This document shows positions 17,769 to 26,739 of a stretch of DNA of 64,000 bases, one piece after another. The translations under genes and the position numbers were made by a program. Position 1 is the stretch's first letter; every line of letters begins with the position of its first letter. Under the pieces are notes generated by a model. It saw only the letters and a list, made by a program, of their open reading frames with translations, was not told the DNA's origin and made no database searches. The stretch is from Mesorhizobium tianshanense. GTDB taxonomy: Bacteria > Pseudomonadota > Alphaproteobacteria > Rhizobiales > Rhizobiaceae. The stretch lies in the NCBI RefSeq assembly GCF_007830515.1, contig NZ_VLKT01000029.1, positions 1-64,000 on the forward strand, written 5' to 3'.

Positions 17769-17820
17769 CTCAAGCTGAAGGGCATCTCAAACTGAAAGGC
17801 CCTTCAAAACTGAAAGGTAC
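17769..17820. repeat. Three imperfect 17-bp tandem repeats
   Basis: Copies at 17769-17785 (CTCAAGCTGAAGGGCAT), 17786-17802 (CTCAAACTGAAAGGCCC) and 17803-17820 (the last with one inserted A). They run up to the start of the VOC gene, and the AAAGG of the third copy may serve as its ribosome site. Confidence 0.65.
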
Positions 17821-17825
17821 GGGTG

Positions 17826-18203
17826 ATGATGCCGGCCAGCATTCGCTACATTGTCGATGATGTCGCCGCCTCCGTCGACTTCTACACGGGACATCTGGGC
17901 TTCTCGATTGAACAGGATGCACGGCCGGCGTTTGCGTCCGTCACGCGTGGTCCACTACGCCTTCTCTTGAGCGGCCCCGGCAGTTCCGGTGCCCGGGCGA
18001 TGCCGGATGGTCGCCGGCCGGTTCCGGGAGGATGGAACCGCTTGCTGTTGCTGGTGCAGGACCTGAATGAAGAGGTTGCGCGCCTGAAGGGTGCCGGGCT
18101 TGTCTTTCGCAACGATATCATAACCGGTGTCGGCGGTTCTCAAATCCTGCTCGAGGATCCATCAGGGAATGTGATCGAGTTGTTTCAACCTGCCGCCCAT
18201 TGA
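17826..18203 (+). CDS. VOC (glyoxalase/dioxygenase fold) family protein
   Basis: 125 residues from the ATG at 17826, with AAAGG upstream; a GTG at 17823 and an ATG at 17829 are alternatives. It is a single vicinal-oxygen-chelate domain: IRYIVDDVAASVDFYTGHLGF at the N-terminus and LLEDPSGNVIELFQPA at the C-terminus, where the Glu in IELF is a likely metal ligand. Such proteins include glyoxalase I, fosfomycin resistance enzymes and dioxygenases; the substrate cannot be read from sequence. It stands alone between the oxidoreductase remnant and pepA. Confidence 0.8.
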   Translation: MMPASIRYIVDDVAASVDFYTGHLGFSIEQDARPAFASVTRGPLRLLLSGPGSSGARAMPDGRRPVPGGWNRLLLLVQDLNEEVARLKGAGLVFRNDIITGVGGSQILLEDPSGNVIELFQPAAH

Positions 18204-18377
18204 CCCGAGAAAGACAGGCGGTTCCATCGGGTGATCCGCGATGGGCGAGAACCGGCCAAAAGGCCAATTATATCGAGGCTTGAAAAATAGAGTGGTGCTT
18301 CCGGTTGGAAACGGCCAAATATCGTTTTTCGTCAAGGCACTCTCCCAAAAACCCAACGCCGTTCCCGAAAGCAGGAC

Positions 18378-19892
18378 ATGATGACTTCGAGACCTTCGAT
18401 CGCCTTCGCCAAATTCGCAGCGCCCAAAAAGGGCGGTGTCTTCGTGCTGGCGGCCGACGATGGCGGCCTCGGCGACGCGGCAAAGGCTTGCGATCCGGCA
18501 AAGACCCTGGAGCGGGCGTTTCCGGTGGCCGACTTTTCGGGCAAGTTCGCCAGCCTGGTCGAAGTGCTGGCGCCGGAGGGCACATCGCTCGACCGGCTGG
18601 TGGCGGTCGGTGTCGGCAAGGTCTCGGGGCTCGACGACCATGCCTGGCTCAAGCTTGGCGGCACCATTGCTACATCCTTGCGCAAGTCGGCAGAGGTGGC
18701 CGTCCTGGTCGATCTGCCGGGTGCTGCCATCGGCGGCGAGCAAGCGGCACAGCTTGCCGCGGGCATCCTTCTGCGCAGCTATGTCTTCGACAAATACAAG
18801 ACGAAAAAGGACAATAGCGACGGCCAGCGCGATGGCAAGAAGGTCGAGCCCAAGAAGCCGGCCAAGGTGACCATCCACACCACCGATCCGGCGTCGGCGA
18901 AAAAGGCCTTCGCCGACGAAGTGGCGGTGATCGACGGGGTGTTCCTGGCGCGCGATCTGGTCAACGAACCGGCCAATGTACTGGGGCCGGTGGAATTCGC
19001 CGCCCGCGCCAGCGAACTGGAAGCGCTCGGCGTCACAGTCGAGATCCTGGTCGAGAAGGAGATGAAGAAGCTCGGCATGGGCTCGCTGCTCGGCGTCGCG
19101 CAAGGCTCGCCGCGTGGCGCCCGCATCGCCGTCATGCGCTGGAACGGCGGCAAGGCCAAGGACAGCCCGGTTGCCTTCGTCGGCAAGGGCGTCACGTTCG
19201 ACACCGGCGGCAATTCGATAAAGACGGCCTCCGGCATGGAGGACATGAAGGGCGACATGGGCGGCGCGGCCGCCGTGACCGGGCTGATGCACGCGCTGGC
19301 CGCTCGCAAGGCCAAGGCGAACGTCGTCGGCGTCATCGGGCTGGTGGAAAACTCCGTCGACGGCCATGCGCAGCGCCCCGGCGACATCGTCACCTCGATG
19401 TCGGGCCAGACCATCGAGGTGCTCAACACCGACGCCGAAGGCCGCCTCGTTCTGGCCGATGCGCTGTGGTACTGCAACGATCGCTTCCAGCCGAAATTCA
19501 TGGTCAATCTGGCGACGCTGACCGGCGCCATCATGGTCGCGCTCGGTCAGCACTATGCCGGCCTGTTCTCCAACAATGACGAATTGGCGGAAAGGCTGAC
19601 GAGTGCCGGGCAGGCGACGCAGGAACGGCTGTGGCGGATGCCGCTCGGCACCGAATACGACAAGCTGATCGATTCGAAAAATGCCGACATGAAGAACATC
19701 GGCGGCCGCTACGGCGGCGCCATCATCGCGGCGCAGTTCCTGCAGCGCTTCGTCAAGGATACGCCCTGGGCACATCTCGACATCGCCGGCACCGCGCTGG
19801 GCGCGCCGTCCAGCGAGATCAACCAGTCATGGGGCTCCGGCTTCGGCGTCAGGCTGCTCGACCGGCTGGTGCGCGACAACTACGAGGGGTGA
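18378..19892 (+). CDS. pepA: Leucyl aminopeptidase (peptidase M17)
   Basis: 504 residues. It removes N-terminal residues from peptides in the cytoplasm; homologues also bind DNA. The catalytic domain shows VGKGVTFDTGGNSIK and the M17 signature NTDAEGRLVLADAL, with the metal-binding Asp and Glu residues present. A Lys-rich insertion (KYKTKKDNSDGQRDGKKVEP) lies in the linker between the N-terminal and catalytic domains. holC follows after 19 bp, a pairing seen in many proteobacteria. Confidence 0.94.
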   Translation: MMTSRPSIAFAKFAAPKKGGVFVLAADDGGLGDAAKACDPAKTLERAFPVADFSGKFASLVEVLAPEGTSLDRLVAVGVGKVSGLDDHAWLKLGGTIATSLRKSAEVAVLVDLPGAAIGGEQAAQLAAGILLRSYVFDKYKTKKDNSDGQRDGKKVEPKKPAKVTIHTTDPASAKKAFADEVAVIDGVFLARDLVNEPANVLGPVEFAARASELEALGVTVEILVEKEMKKLGMGSLLGVAQGSPRGARIAVMRWNGGKAKDSPVAFVGKGVTFDTGGNSIKTASGMEDMKGDMGGAAAVTGLMHALAARKAKANVVGVIGLVENSVDGHAQRPGDIVTSMSGQTIEVLNTDAEGRLVLADALWYCNDRFQPKFMVNLATLTGAIMVALGQHYAGLFSNNDELAERLTSAGQATQERLWRMPLGTEYDKLIDSKNADMKNIGGRYGGAIIAAQFLQRFVKDTPWAHLDIAGTALGAPSSEINQSWGSGFGVRLLDRLVRDNYEG

Positions 19893-19911
19893 GGCCTTTC
19901 AAGGCGCGATC

Positions 19912-20361
19912 ATGGCCGACGTCCTGTTCTACCACCTGACCGAATCGACGCTGGAGGATGCGCTGCCCGGCCTGCTCGAGCGCAGCGTCGATCGCGGTTG
20001 GCGCGCCGTGGTGCAGACCGGCACCGAGGAACGGCGCGATTCGCTGGACCAGCATCTGTGGACCTTCAGGGACGATTCGTTCCTGGCGCATGCGACGGAC
20101 CGCGAATCCTATCCGGCCGAGCAACCGATCCTTTTGACCACCGGCCAGGACAATCCGAACGAGGCGCAGATCCGCTTCCTGGTCGACGGCGCGGGGCCGC
20201 CAGAGCTTGGCAGTTATGAGCGGGCCGTGTTCCTGTTCGACGGCCACGATACGGCCCAGGTCGAGGCGGCGCGCACGCACTGGAAGACGATGAAGGAAGC
20301 CGGCCACGCGGTCACCTACTGGCAGCAGACAGCAGATCGGCGCTGGGAACGCAAGGCGTAA
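19912..20361 (+). CDS. holC: DNA polymerase III subunit chi
   Basis: 149 residues beginning MADVLFYHLTESTLEDALPGLL, the standard HolC start. Chi links the clamp loader to single-strand binding protein at the fork. The motifs WTFRDDSFLAHATD and QPILLTTGQDNPN are characteristic. It is just downstream of pepA and probably cotranscribed. Confidence 0.92.
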   Translation: MADVLFYHLTESTLEDALPGLLERSVDRGWRAVVQTGTEERRDSLDQHLWTFRDDSFLAHATDRESYPAEQPILLTTGQDNPNEAQIRFLVDGAGPPELGSYERAVFLFDGHDTAQVEAARTHWKTMKEAGHAVTYWQQTADRRWERKA

Positions 20362-20473
20362 AGCTGCAGCCTTGGCTATCGTCAAGCTGGGATCAACTCG
20401 CTGAGCAGTTGGGTCGCGATGCCGAACAGAGCATCGCAGCGCAGCGGCAATACCCGATTCGGGCGTCTGCCAA

Positions 20474-20779
20474 CTACTGCGCGCCGGGCGTCCATTCGGG
20501 CAGCGGCGCCAGGCTGCGGTTGAACTGCTTCCACCACATGGACTCATCTATCTCGCAGCAGGCGCGAAGCATGGCGTGCGCCTTCTCGAAAGCCTGGGTA
20601 GCGAGATCGTCGAACGTCATCTGCGGGTCGTACGGTATGGACACTACCAGTTCCTGACCGGTCTGTGTGCCGCCTTCGTCGACCTGAAGATAAAGCCAAA
20701 CGACGAAATGCGCGCCGTGGCCGCTCGCGTCCGCGTTGCCGATCTTGATGCGGTCGATGCCTGCTGCGGTGACTTTCAT
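20474..20779 (-). CDS. Conserved hypothetical protein, 101 residues
   Basis: A soluble 101-residue protein starting MKVTAAGIDRIKIGNADASG, with an AGAGG-type ribosome site about 10 bases upstream. It is rich in acidic residues, has a pair of cysteines (RACCEID) and a Trp-rich segment (SMWWKQF), and has no signal peptide or membrane helix. I do not recognise the family. It is convergent with holC and not obviously linked to its neighbours. Confidence 0.6.
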   Translation of the reverse strand: MKVTAAGIDRIKIGNADASGHGAHFVVWLYLQVDEGGTQTGQELVVSIPYDPQMTFDDLATQAFEKAHAMLRACCEIDESMWWKQFNRSLAPLPEWTPGAQ

Positions 20780-21034
20780 GCGGAGGGCCTCTTCATTTGG
20801 GATTCACAGTGAATCTCACAAGTCCGCAGCAATCAGAAGGGTTCCGGAACCGTTGTCCCTATGGTGAAGTATTGATAAAGAACTGGTTAGGCACCCTCGA
20901 CCCTTCTTATGAACCTCGCATGGGTTGATGAACCATCCAGAAACCAGGGCTAGGTCGCAGAGAGGTCTCCTTCGCGCCACCTTCAGACCATGCGTCGCCG
21001 AGCCCTCGCTGCCCAAAGGTTGCTCGCACGGTCC

Positions 21035-21438
21035 TCAGGTCATCAGCTTCCACGACCAATAGACGCCTATCGCCACCTGGATGATGAAAGCGGTGAACCG
21101 GAGACTTACCGCTGGAGGATTGGTCGAAACGAGATGGATAATCGACTGCACGATTCGCGCGCCAAGGAACCAGGACGCCAACGGGTCCGTAATCCCCGTT
21201 CTTGATGTCATGATCGCAATCGCCAACAACCCGCCGAAAATCGGCAGACCTTCGATGCAGTTGGCATGAGCGCGGGCAATGCGCTGCATGAAGGGCGATA
21301 GTCCGGAATGTCTGGCGTGAAGCCATTGGCCGCGACCTTTCCTGTAACAACGAGATAAGATCGGGCGGTTTCCACTACTACCAGCAAAAAGAGCGTCCAC
21401 GAGACAAAGCCTGTCAATGCATAGACCGTGTAAGACAC
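21035..21438 (-). pseudogene. MAPEG family membrane protein, frameshifted
   Basis: Reading from the GTG at 21438 (GGGAGG upstream), frame one gives VSYTVYALTGFVSWTLFLLV and on to GKVAANGFTPDIPD. The homology then continues in another frame as SPFMQRIARAHANCIEGLPIFGG and on to VYWSWKLMT, ending at 21035. Together they make a typical MAPEG protein of about 130 residues with four helices and the RAHANCIE motif. The frame change lies between about 21290 and 21312. It is either a recent one-base indel or a sequencing error. Confidence 0.75.
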
Positions 21439-21652
21439 GTTTACCTCCCAGGTTATTTCTGCCCTTTTGTTTTGTTTGTAGCCGATCGTCTCAGAACAGA
21501 CGAGGCTGAGCGAATTTCCGCTTGGGTCAGGGCTTTGCCTTGGAAGTCCTCCGACGAAGGAACTCAACTAAGGCACTACCCAGCCACTTGACGAAGGCGC
21601 GATCGCGCGCAAAACTGCTAAGATGTCAGACCAATTTTCGATATAGGTACCC

Positions 21653-22393
21653 ATGCGAACGCGCGGCGAACTGCCCGGGGCACCTGCCACGCGTGTGGCA
21701 ATCGCCACGCTCCCGCCGCTGGATCGCGGCAAACAGGTCATGGAAGCGCTGGCCGACTATGTCGAACGCGCCGCACTGAAAAGCGGTGACCGGCTTCCGA
21801 CCGAACGCGAATTGATGGCCGCGCTTTCCGTCGGGCGCTCGACGATACGGGAGGCGATGGGCCGTTTCGAAGCGCTCGGCGTCACCGAGACCCGCAAAGG
21901 CAGCGGCACCTATCTGCTCAAGCCGATCTCCGCCGGTACGATCCATTTGCCGCTGTCGCTCGATACGGCAGAGCTGCGCGACGGTCTCTTGCACACACTC
22001 GAGGTGCGCCGCGGCATCGAGGCCGAGGCAAGCATGGTCGCGGCGCGGCGGCGCACGGTCGACGATCTGCGGACGATCGAGGAAAAACTCATCGAGATGG
22101 AGCGCGTCCATCTCGCCACCGGCACGTCGGGCCCGGAAGACCTGGCCTTTCACCTGGCCATCTACGACGCCACGCACAACCCGCTTTTCCGGCAGCTCCT
22201 GGGGCAGATGCGCGAAGCGTTCGAGCGCTTCTGGGACCATCCTTTCGACCGCCAGGATTTCGCGCGGCGATCGTTCCCGCATCACCGCGAGCTGTTCGAT
22301 GCCATCGTCGCCAGGGACGCGGAACTGGCGCGCGGAAGAACGCTGAAGATCCTCGAGATCGTGGAAGAGGATATCGAGGAAATGTCGAAATGA
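21653..22393 (+). CDS. FadR-subfamily GntR transcriptional regulator
   Basis: 246 residues. A winged helix-turn-helix (about 25-90; LPTERELMAALSVGRSTIRE then GVTETRKGSGTYL) precedes an all-helical FCD ligand-binding domain. Such regulators usually repress the adjacent catabolic operon until a carboxylate or amino-acid-like effector binds. Its stop overlaps the start of the PLP lyase by four bases (ATGA), so it is cotranscribed with, and probably controls, the transporter locus downstream. Confidence 0.9.
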   Translation: MRTRGELPGAPATRVAIATLPPLDRGKQVMEALADYVERAALKSGDRLPTERELMAALSVGRSTIREAMGRFEALGVTETRKGSGTYLLKPISAGTIHLPLSLDTAELRDGLLHTLEVRRGIEAEASMVAARRRTVDDLRTIEEKLIEMERVHLATGTSGPEDLAFHLAIYDATHNPLFRQLLGQMREAFERFWDHPFDRQDFARRSFPHHRELFDAIVARDAELARGRTLKILEIVEEDIEEMSK

Positions 22394-23565
22394 ACGGCCC
22401 CGATTTTTTCGACCAGGCATCGCTGATCGCCGCGCATGACGAGAGCAACGCCTTCGATGCCGTCGTGCCGCCGATCGTGCAGACCTCGCTCTTTACCTTC
22501 CCGAGCTACGACGAGATGCTCGAGACATATCGCGGCGAAAAAGTGCGGCCGACCTACACGCGTGGGCTGAACCCGACCGTGCGCATGTTCGAGGAAATGC
22601 TGGCAAAGCTGGAGGGCGCCGAGGACGCCATCGGTTTCGCGAGCGGTATGTCCGCCATCTCGTCGGCGGTGCTGAGCTTCGTCGAGCCGGGCGACCGCAT
22701 CGTCGCGGTCAGGCACATCTACCCGGACGCGTTCCGGCTGTTCGGGACGCTGCTTGCGCGCATGCGCATCGAGGTGACCTATGTCGACGGGCGTGACGAA
22801 GCGGCCGTCGCAGGCGCCCTGCCTGGCGCCAAGCTGTTCTATATGGAAAGCCCGACCAGCTGGGTCATGGAAACCCATGACATCGGTGCGCTCGCTGCGC
22901 TGGCGAAATCCCGTGGCATCCCGACCATCATCGACAACAGCTGGGCCAGCCCGGTCTTCCAGCGGCCGCTGTCGCTCGGCGTCGACGTCGTGGTCCATTC
23001 CGCGTCCAAGTATCTGGGTGGCCACAGCGATGTCGTGGCCGGCGTGGTTGCGGGCTCGAAGGACTTGATCGGCCGCATCCGCGGCGAAGCCTATCCATAT
23101 CTCGGCGGCAAGCTGTCGCCATTCGATGCCTGGCTCTTGATCCGCGGCTTGCGCACGCTGCCGATCCGCATGCGCGCCCATCAGGCCTCCGGCCTCGAAA
23201 TCGCACGGCGCCTGCAGGACCATCCGATCGTCGAGAAGGTCTGCCATCCGGGGCTGGCCAACCGGCTTCCCGCGGGGCTCACCGGCACGTCGGGCCTGTT
23301 CTCATTCGTCTTCCGCGACGGCATCGACATCCGGACGTTTGCCGACCGCCTCAAGCTGTTCAAGCTTGGCGTGTCCTGGGGCGGCCATGAAAGCCTCATC
23401 GTGCCGGGCGAGGTCGTGCTGCAGCAGAAGGCCCAACCCAATTCCGCGTTGGCGTTCGGCGTCCATCCGCGGTCCGTGCGTCTCCATGTCGGCCTTGAGG
23501 GAACCGAGGCGCTGTGGAGAGACCTGGAGGCGGCGATCACAGCCGCTTCCGAAGAAAAGACCTGA
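22390..23565 (+). CDS. Cys/Met-metabolism PLP-dependent lyase (cystathionine beta-lyase-like)
   Basis: 391 residues of the trans-sulfuration family. PLP-Lys is Lys207 in VVHSASKYLGGHSDV; other signatures are YTRGLNPTVRMFE, FASGMSAISSAVLSF and DNSWASPVFQRPL. Members cleave C-S or C-gamma bonds of cystathionine and related amino acids. Here it is embedded between a FadR-type regulator and a sugar-type ABC transporter, not in a methionine locus, so its substrate may be an imported compound. The exact reaction (beta- or gamma-elimination) cannot be settled from sequence. Confidence 0.85.
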   Translation: MNGPDFFDQASLIAAHDESNAFDAVVPPIVQTSLFTFPSYDEMLETYRGEKVRPTYTRGLNPTVRMFEEMLAKLEGAEDAIGFASGMSAISSAVLSFVEPGDRIVAVRHIYPDAFRLFGTLLARMRIEVTYVDGRDEAAVAGALPGAKLFYMESPTSWVMETHDIGALAALAKSRGIPTIIDNSWASPVFQRPLSLGVDVVVHSASKYLGGHSDVVAGVVAGSKDLIGRIRGEAYPYLGGKLSPFDAWLLIRGLRTLPIRMRAHQASGLEIARRLQDHPIVEKVCHPGLANRLPAGLTGTSGLFSFVFRDGIDIRTFADRLKLFKLGVSWGGHESLIVPGEVVLQQKAQPNSALAFGVHPRSVRLHVGLEGTEALWRDLEAAITAASEEKT

Positions 23566-23592
23566 AGCAACCAGACAAGAAGGGAACGGAAA

Positions 23593-24852
23593 ATGAAGAA
23601 GCTTCTTATCGCCGCATTCGCCACCGTACTGATGTCGGGTGCTGCACTCGCCGACACGACGCTGAAGCTCGTGGAGGTGATCACCAGCCCCGAGCGCACC
23701 GAAACGCTGAAGTCGATCGTCTCCAAATTCGAGGCCGCCAACCCGGGCACGAAGGTCGAAGTCATCTCGCTGCCCTGGGGCGAGGCGTTCCAGAAATTCG
23801 CGACCATGGTGTCCGCCGGCGAAATCCCCGACGTCATGGAGATGCCGGACACGTGGCTGTCGCTCTATGCCAACAACGGCCTCCTCGAAAGCCTCGAACC
23901 CTATCTTGCCAAATGGGAGCACACTTCGGGCCTCACCGATCGCGCGCTCGAGCTTGGCCGCGACGTGAACAACACCGCCTACATGCTGCCCTATGGCTTC
24001 TATCTCCGGGCGATGTTCTACAACAAGAAGCTGTTCCAGGAGGCTGGTGTCGCCGAGCCGCCAAAGACGATGGACGAGTTCGTGGCGGCGTCGGAGAAAG
24101 TCTCCAAGCTACCGGGCAAATATGGCTACTGCCTGCGCGGCGGGCCGGGCGGCCTCAACGGCTGGATGATGTTCGGCGCAACGATGGCCGGGTCCAACAA
24201 ATTCTTCAACGACGACGGCACCTCGACTATGAACAGCGAAGGCTGGGTCAAGGGACTGACCTGGGTCGTCGATCTCTACAAGAAGGGATTGGCGCCGAAG
24301 GACAGCGTCAACTGGGGTTTCAACGAAATCGTCGCCGGTTTCTACACCGGCACCTGCGCAATGCTCGATCAGGATCCGGACGCGCTGATCGCGATCGCCG
24401 AGCGGATGAAGCCGGAAGATTACGGCGTCATGACCATGCCGAAGGGGCCGGACGGCAAGACGTTCCCGACTATCGGCTACGCCGGTTGGTCCATGATGGC
24501 GGCCAGCCAGAACAAGGACCTCTCCTGGAAGCTGATCGAAACGCTCGAAGGACCCGAGGGCAATGTCGAGTGGAACAAGCGCACCGGAGCGCTGCCGGTC
24601 CACAAGTCGGCCGAAAAGGATCCCTTCTACGCAAGCGAGCAGTTCAAGGGCTGGTTCGCCGAACTTGAGGACAAGGATGCGGTGCCGACGGTCATGCCGA
24701 CCTATCTCGAGGAGTTCGCCTTCTTCAAGGATTCGATGGTCATCAAGACCAGTCAACAGGCGCTGCTCGGCGATATCACGCCTGAGGAAATGGCCAACCA
24801 GTGGGCCGACTATCTGACCAAGGCGCAGCAGAAGTTCCTGGCCAAGAAGTAA
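23593..24852 (+). CDS. ABC transporter substrate-binding protein (CUT1 sugar type)
   Basis: 419 residues. A signal peptide (MKKLLIAAFATVLMSGAALA, cut near residue 20) precedes an extracellular solute-binding family 1 fold: LVEVITSPERTETLKSIVSK, then VSAGEIPDVMEMPDTWLS, and an aromatic-rich cleft typical of sugar binding. It starts 27 bp after the lyase gene with AAGGGAACGG upstream. It should deliver the ligand to the two permeases that follow. The substrate is unknown. Confidence 0.9.
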   Translation: MKKLLIAAFATVLMSGAALADTTLKLVEVITSPERTETLKSIVSKFEAANPGTKVEVISLPWGEAFQKFATMVSAGEIPDVMEMPDTWLSLYANNGLLESLEPYLAKWEHTSGLTDRALELGRDVNNTAYMLPYGFYLRAMFYNKKLFQEAGVAEPPKTMDEFVAASEKVSKLPGKYGYCLRGGPGGLNGWMMFGATMAGSNKFFNDDGTSTMNSEGWVKGLTWVVDLYKKGLAPKDSVNWGFNEIVAGFYTGTCAMLDQDPDALIAIAERMKPEDYGVMTMPKGPDGKTFPTIGYAGWSMMAASQNKDLSWKLIETLEGPEGNVEWNKRTGALPVHKSAEKDPFYASEQFKGWFAELEDKDAVPTVMPTYLEEFAFFKDSMVIKTSQQALLGDITPEEMANQWADYLTKAQQKFLAKK

Positions 24853-24870
24853 AACGGCCGACCGCGAGCA

Positions 24871-24899
24871 TCGGAGCCGCCCATGGCGGGTGGCTCCGA
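24871..24899 (+). other. Stem-loop between binding protein and permease genes
   Basis: TCGGAGCC at 24871-24878 pairs with GGCTCCGA at 24892-24899, with further pairing in the GC-rich interior. It lies in the 88-bp gap after the binding protein gene. Such hairpins (as between malE and malF) protect the upstream message and reduce permease expression. There is no U-run, so full termination is unlikely. Confidence 0.5.
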
Positions 24900-24940
24900 C
24901 AGGTCTCGTCTAGGGCCAATTGGAACGAAAGCGTTAGCTG

Positions 24941-25876
24941 ATGGTTTTTGACGCCACCGCCGGCTTACCGGAATCGCGCCGCCGGTCGCTGATCGACCGG
25001 ATCACGCGCCATGCCGAGCCATATCTTTACACGGCCCCGGCGCTGATCCTAATCGTCACCATCATGCTGGCGCCACTGGTGCTTGGCCTGTCTTACGCTT
25101 TCCGCGACGTGCAGTTGCTTAATCCTTTTTCTGGCGGGTATGTCGGGCTCGATCATTTTCGCACCCTTTATGACGACGACAATTTCTATCGGGCGCTGCG
25201 CAACACGCTGTGGTGGACCGGTGCGTCCGTCTTCCTGCAATTCGTGTTCGGCCTGATCCTGGCGCTGTTGCTCGACCGGCCGTTTGCCGGCCGCGCCATC
25301 GCGCAGGCGCTGGTGTTCCTGCCCTGGGCGGTGCCGACCTTTCTCACCGGGCTCAACTGGGCGTGGTTGCTCAATCCCGTCATCGGGCCGCTGCCGCATT
25401 GGCTTTATGCGCTCGGCCTCATGAGCGAGCCGGCCAACATCCTTTCCAATCCGCAGCTTGCGATGTGGGGACCGATCATCGCCAACGTCTGGTGGGGCAT
25501 TCCCTTCTTTGCCATCACGCTGCTGGCCGCGCTCCAGGCAATTCCGCGCGACCTCTACGAGGCGGCGGCGATCGACGGCGCCGGCGCGGTCAAGCGGTTC
25601 ACGTCGATCACGTTGCCGTTCCTTGCGCCGACCATTGCGATCACAGTGCTTCTGCGCACCGTCTGGATCTCGAACTTCGCCGACCTGATCATCGTGATGA
25701 CCAATGGCGGGCCCGCCGACCGTACGCAGATCGTCGCGAGCTATATCTTCACGCAGGCTTTCAGGGCGCTTGATTTCGGCTACGCCTCGGCCATTGCGCT
25801 GGTGCTGCTCGTCCTGCTGCTCGCCTATTCGATGCTGATCGTCATGCTGCGGCAAGTCCTGATGGATCGCGCCTGA
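24941..25876 (+). CDS. ABC transporter permease (MalF-like)
   Basis: 311 residues with about six membrane helices and the cytoplasmic EAA loop YEAAAIDGAGAVKRFTSITLP, which contacts the ATPase. It is the first of a permease pair that forms the transmembrane channel. It is preceded by the substrate-binding protein gene and followed after 19 bp by the second permease. Confidence 0.9.
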   Translation: MVFDATAGLPESRRRSLIDRITRHAEPYLYTAPALILIVTIMLAPLVLGLSYAFRDVQLLNPFSGGYVGLDHFRTLYDDDNFYRALRNTLWWTGASVFLQFVFGLILALLLDRPFAGRAIAQALVFLPWAVPTFLTGLNWAWLLNPVIGPLPHWLYALGLMSEPANILSNPQLAMWGPIIANVWWGIPFFAITLLAALQAIPRDLYEAAAIDGAGAVKRFTSITLPFLAPTIAITVLLRTVWISNFADLIIVMTNGGPADRTQIVASYIFTQAFRALDFGYASAIALVLLVLLLAYSMLIVMLRQVLMDRA

Positions 25877-25895
25877 TGGATCGGGAGATGACCGG

Positions 25896-26729
25896 ATGAA
25901 CAGATATTCGATCCTCGGCACAGCGCTGCACCGCCTGGCGATCCTCTGCTATATGGGCTTTGCTCTGTTCCCACTATTCTGGCTGTTGAAAGTATCGGTC
26001 ACGCCGAACGACCTGCTTTATTCGGAGGGGGTGCGGATGTGGCCGTCGCGGATGAGCTTCGAGCATTTCCGCTTCGTGCTGGCCCACAGCGCATTCCCGG
26101 TCTTCTTCAGGAACAGCATGATCGTTGCCGGCGCGACGGCCGCGATCGTGACGCTCCTCGCATCCCTCTCGGGCTATGCGCTGTCGCGCTTCACCTTCCG
26201 CGGCAAATACTGGTTGGTCGCACTGATGCTGCTCACGCAGATGTTTCCGTTGGTGATGCTGGTCGCGCCGATCTTCAAGATGCTCTCGCCGCTCGGTCTA
26301 ACCAACAGCCTGACCGGGCTGGTGGTCGTCTACACGGCCTTCAACATCCCCTTCGCGACATTCCTGATGCAGTCGTTCTTCGACGGCATTCCCAAGGAGC
26401 TGGAGGAGGCGGCCAAGATCGATGGCGCCACGCAGTTCATGGCGTTTCGCCAGATCATCCTGCCGCTGACGCTGCCGGGCATTGCCGCGACGCTTGGTTT
26501 TGTGTTCACCGCCGCGTGGAGCGAACTGCTGTTCGCGCTGATGCTGATTTCGGGCAACAGCGCCGCAACGTTTCCGGTCGGTCTGCTCACTTTCGTGTCG
26601 AAGTTTTCGGTCGATTTCGGACAGATGATGGCCGCCGGCGTGCTGGCGCTGATCCCGGCCTGCCTCTTCTTCCTGTTCATCCAGCGCTATCTGGTCCAGG
26701 GCCTGACGGCCGGCGCGGTCAAGGGCTGA
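25896..26729 (+). CDS. ABC transporter permease (MalG-like)
   Basis: 277 residues with about six membrane helices and the EAA loop LEEAAKIDGATQFMAFRQII. It pairs with the preceding permease in an inner-membrane heterodimer. The ATPase gene begins 10 bp later, and GGGAGG provides that gene's ribosome site. Confidence 0.9.
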   Translation: MNRYSILGTALHRLAILCYMGFALFPLFWLLKVSVTPNDLLYSEGVRMWPSRMSFEHFRFVLAHSAFPVFFRNSMIVAGATAAIVTLLASLSGYALSRFTFRGKYWLVALMLLTQMFPLVMLVAPIFKMLSPLGLTNSLTGLVVVYTAFNIPFATFLMQSFFDGIPKELEEAAKIDGATQFMAFRQIILPLTLPGIAATLGFVFTAAWSELLFALMLISGNSAATFPVGLLTFVSKFSVDFGQMMAAGVLALIPACLFFLFIQRYLVQGLTAGAVKG

Positions 26730-26739
26730 GGGAGGTTTC

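Noticed and set aside
18162..19775. Minus-strand open frame of 537 codons
   Set aside because: Antisense to pepA; composition typical of shadow frames.
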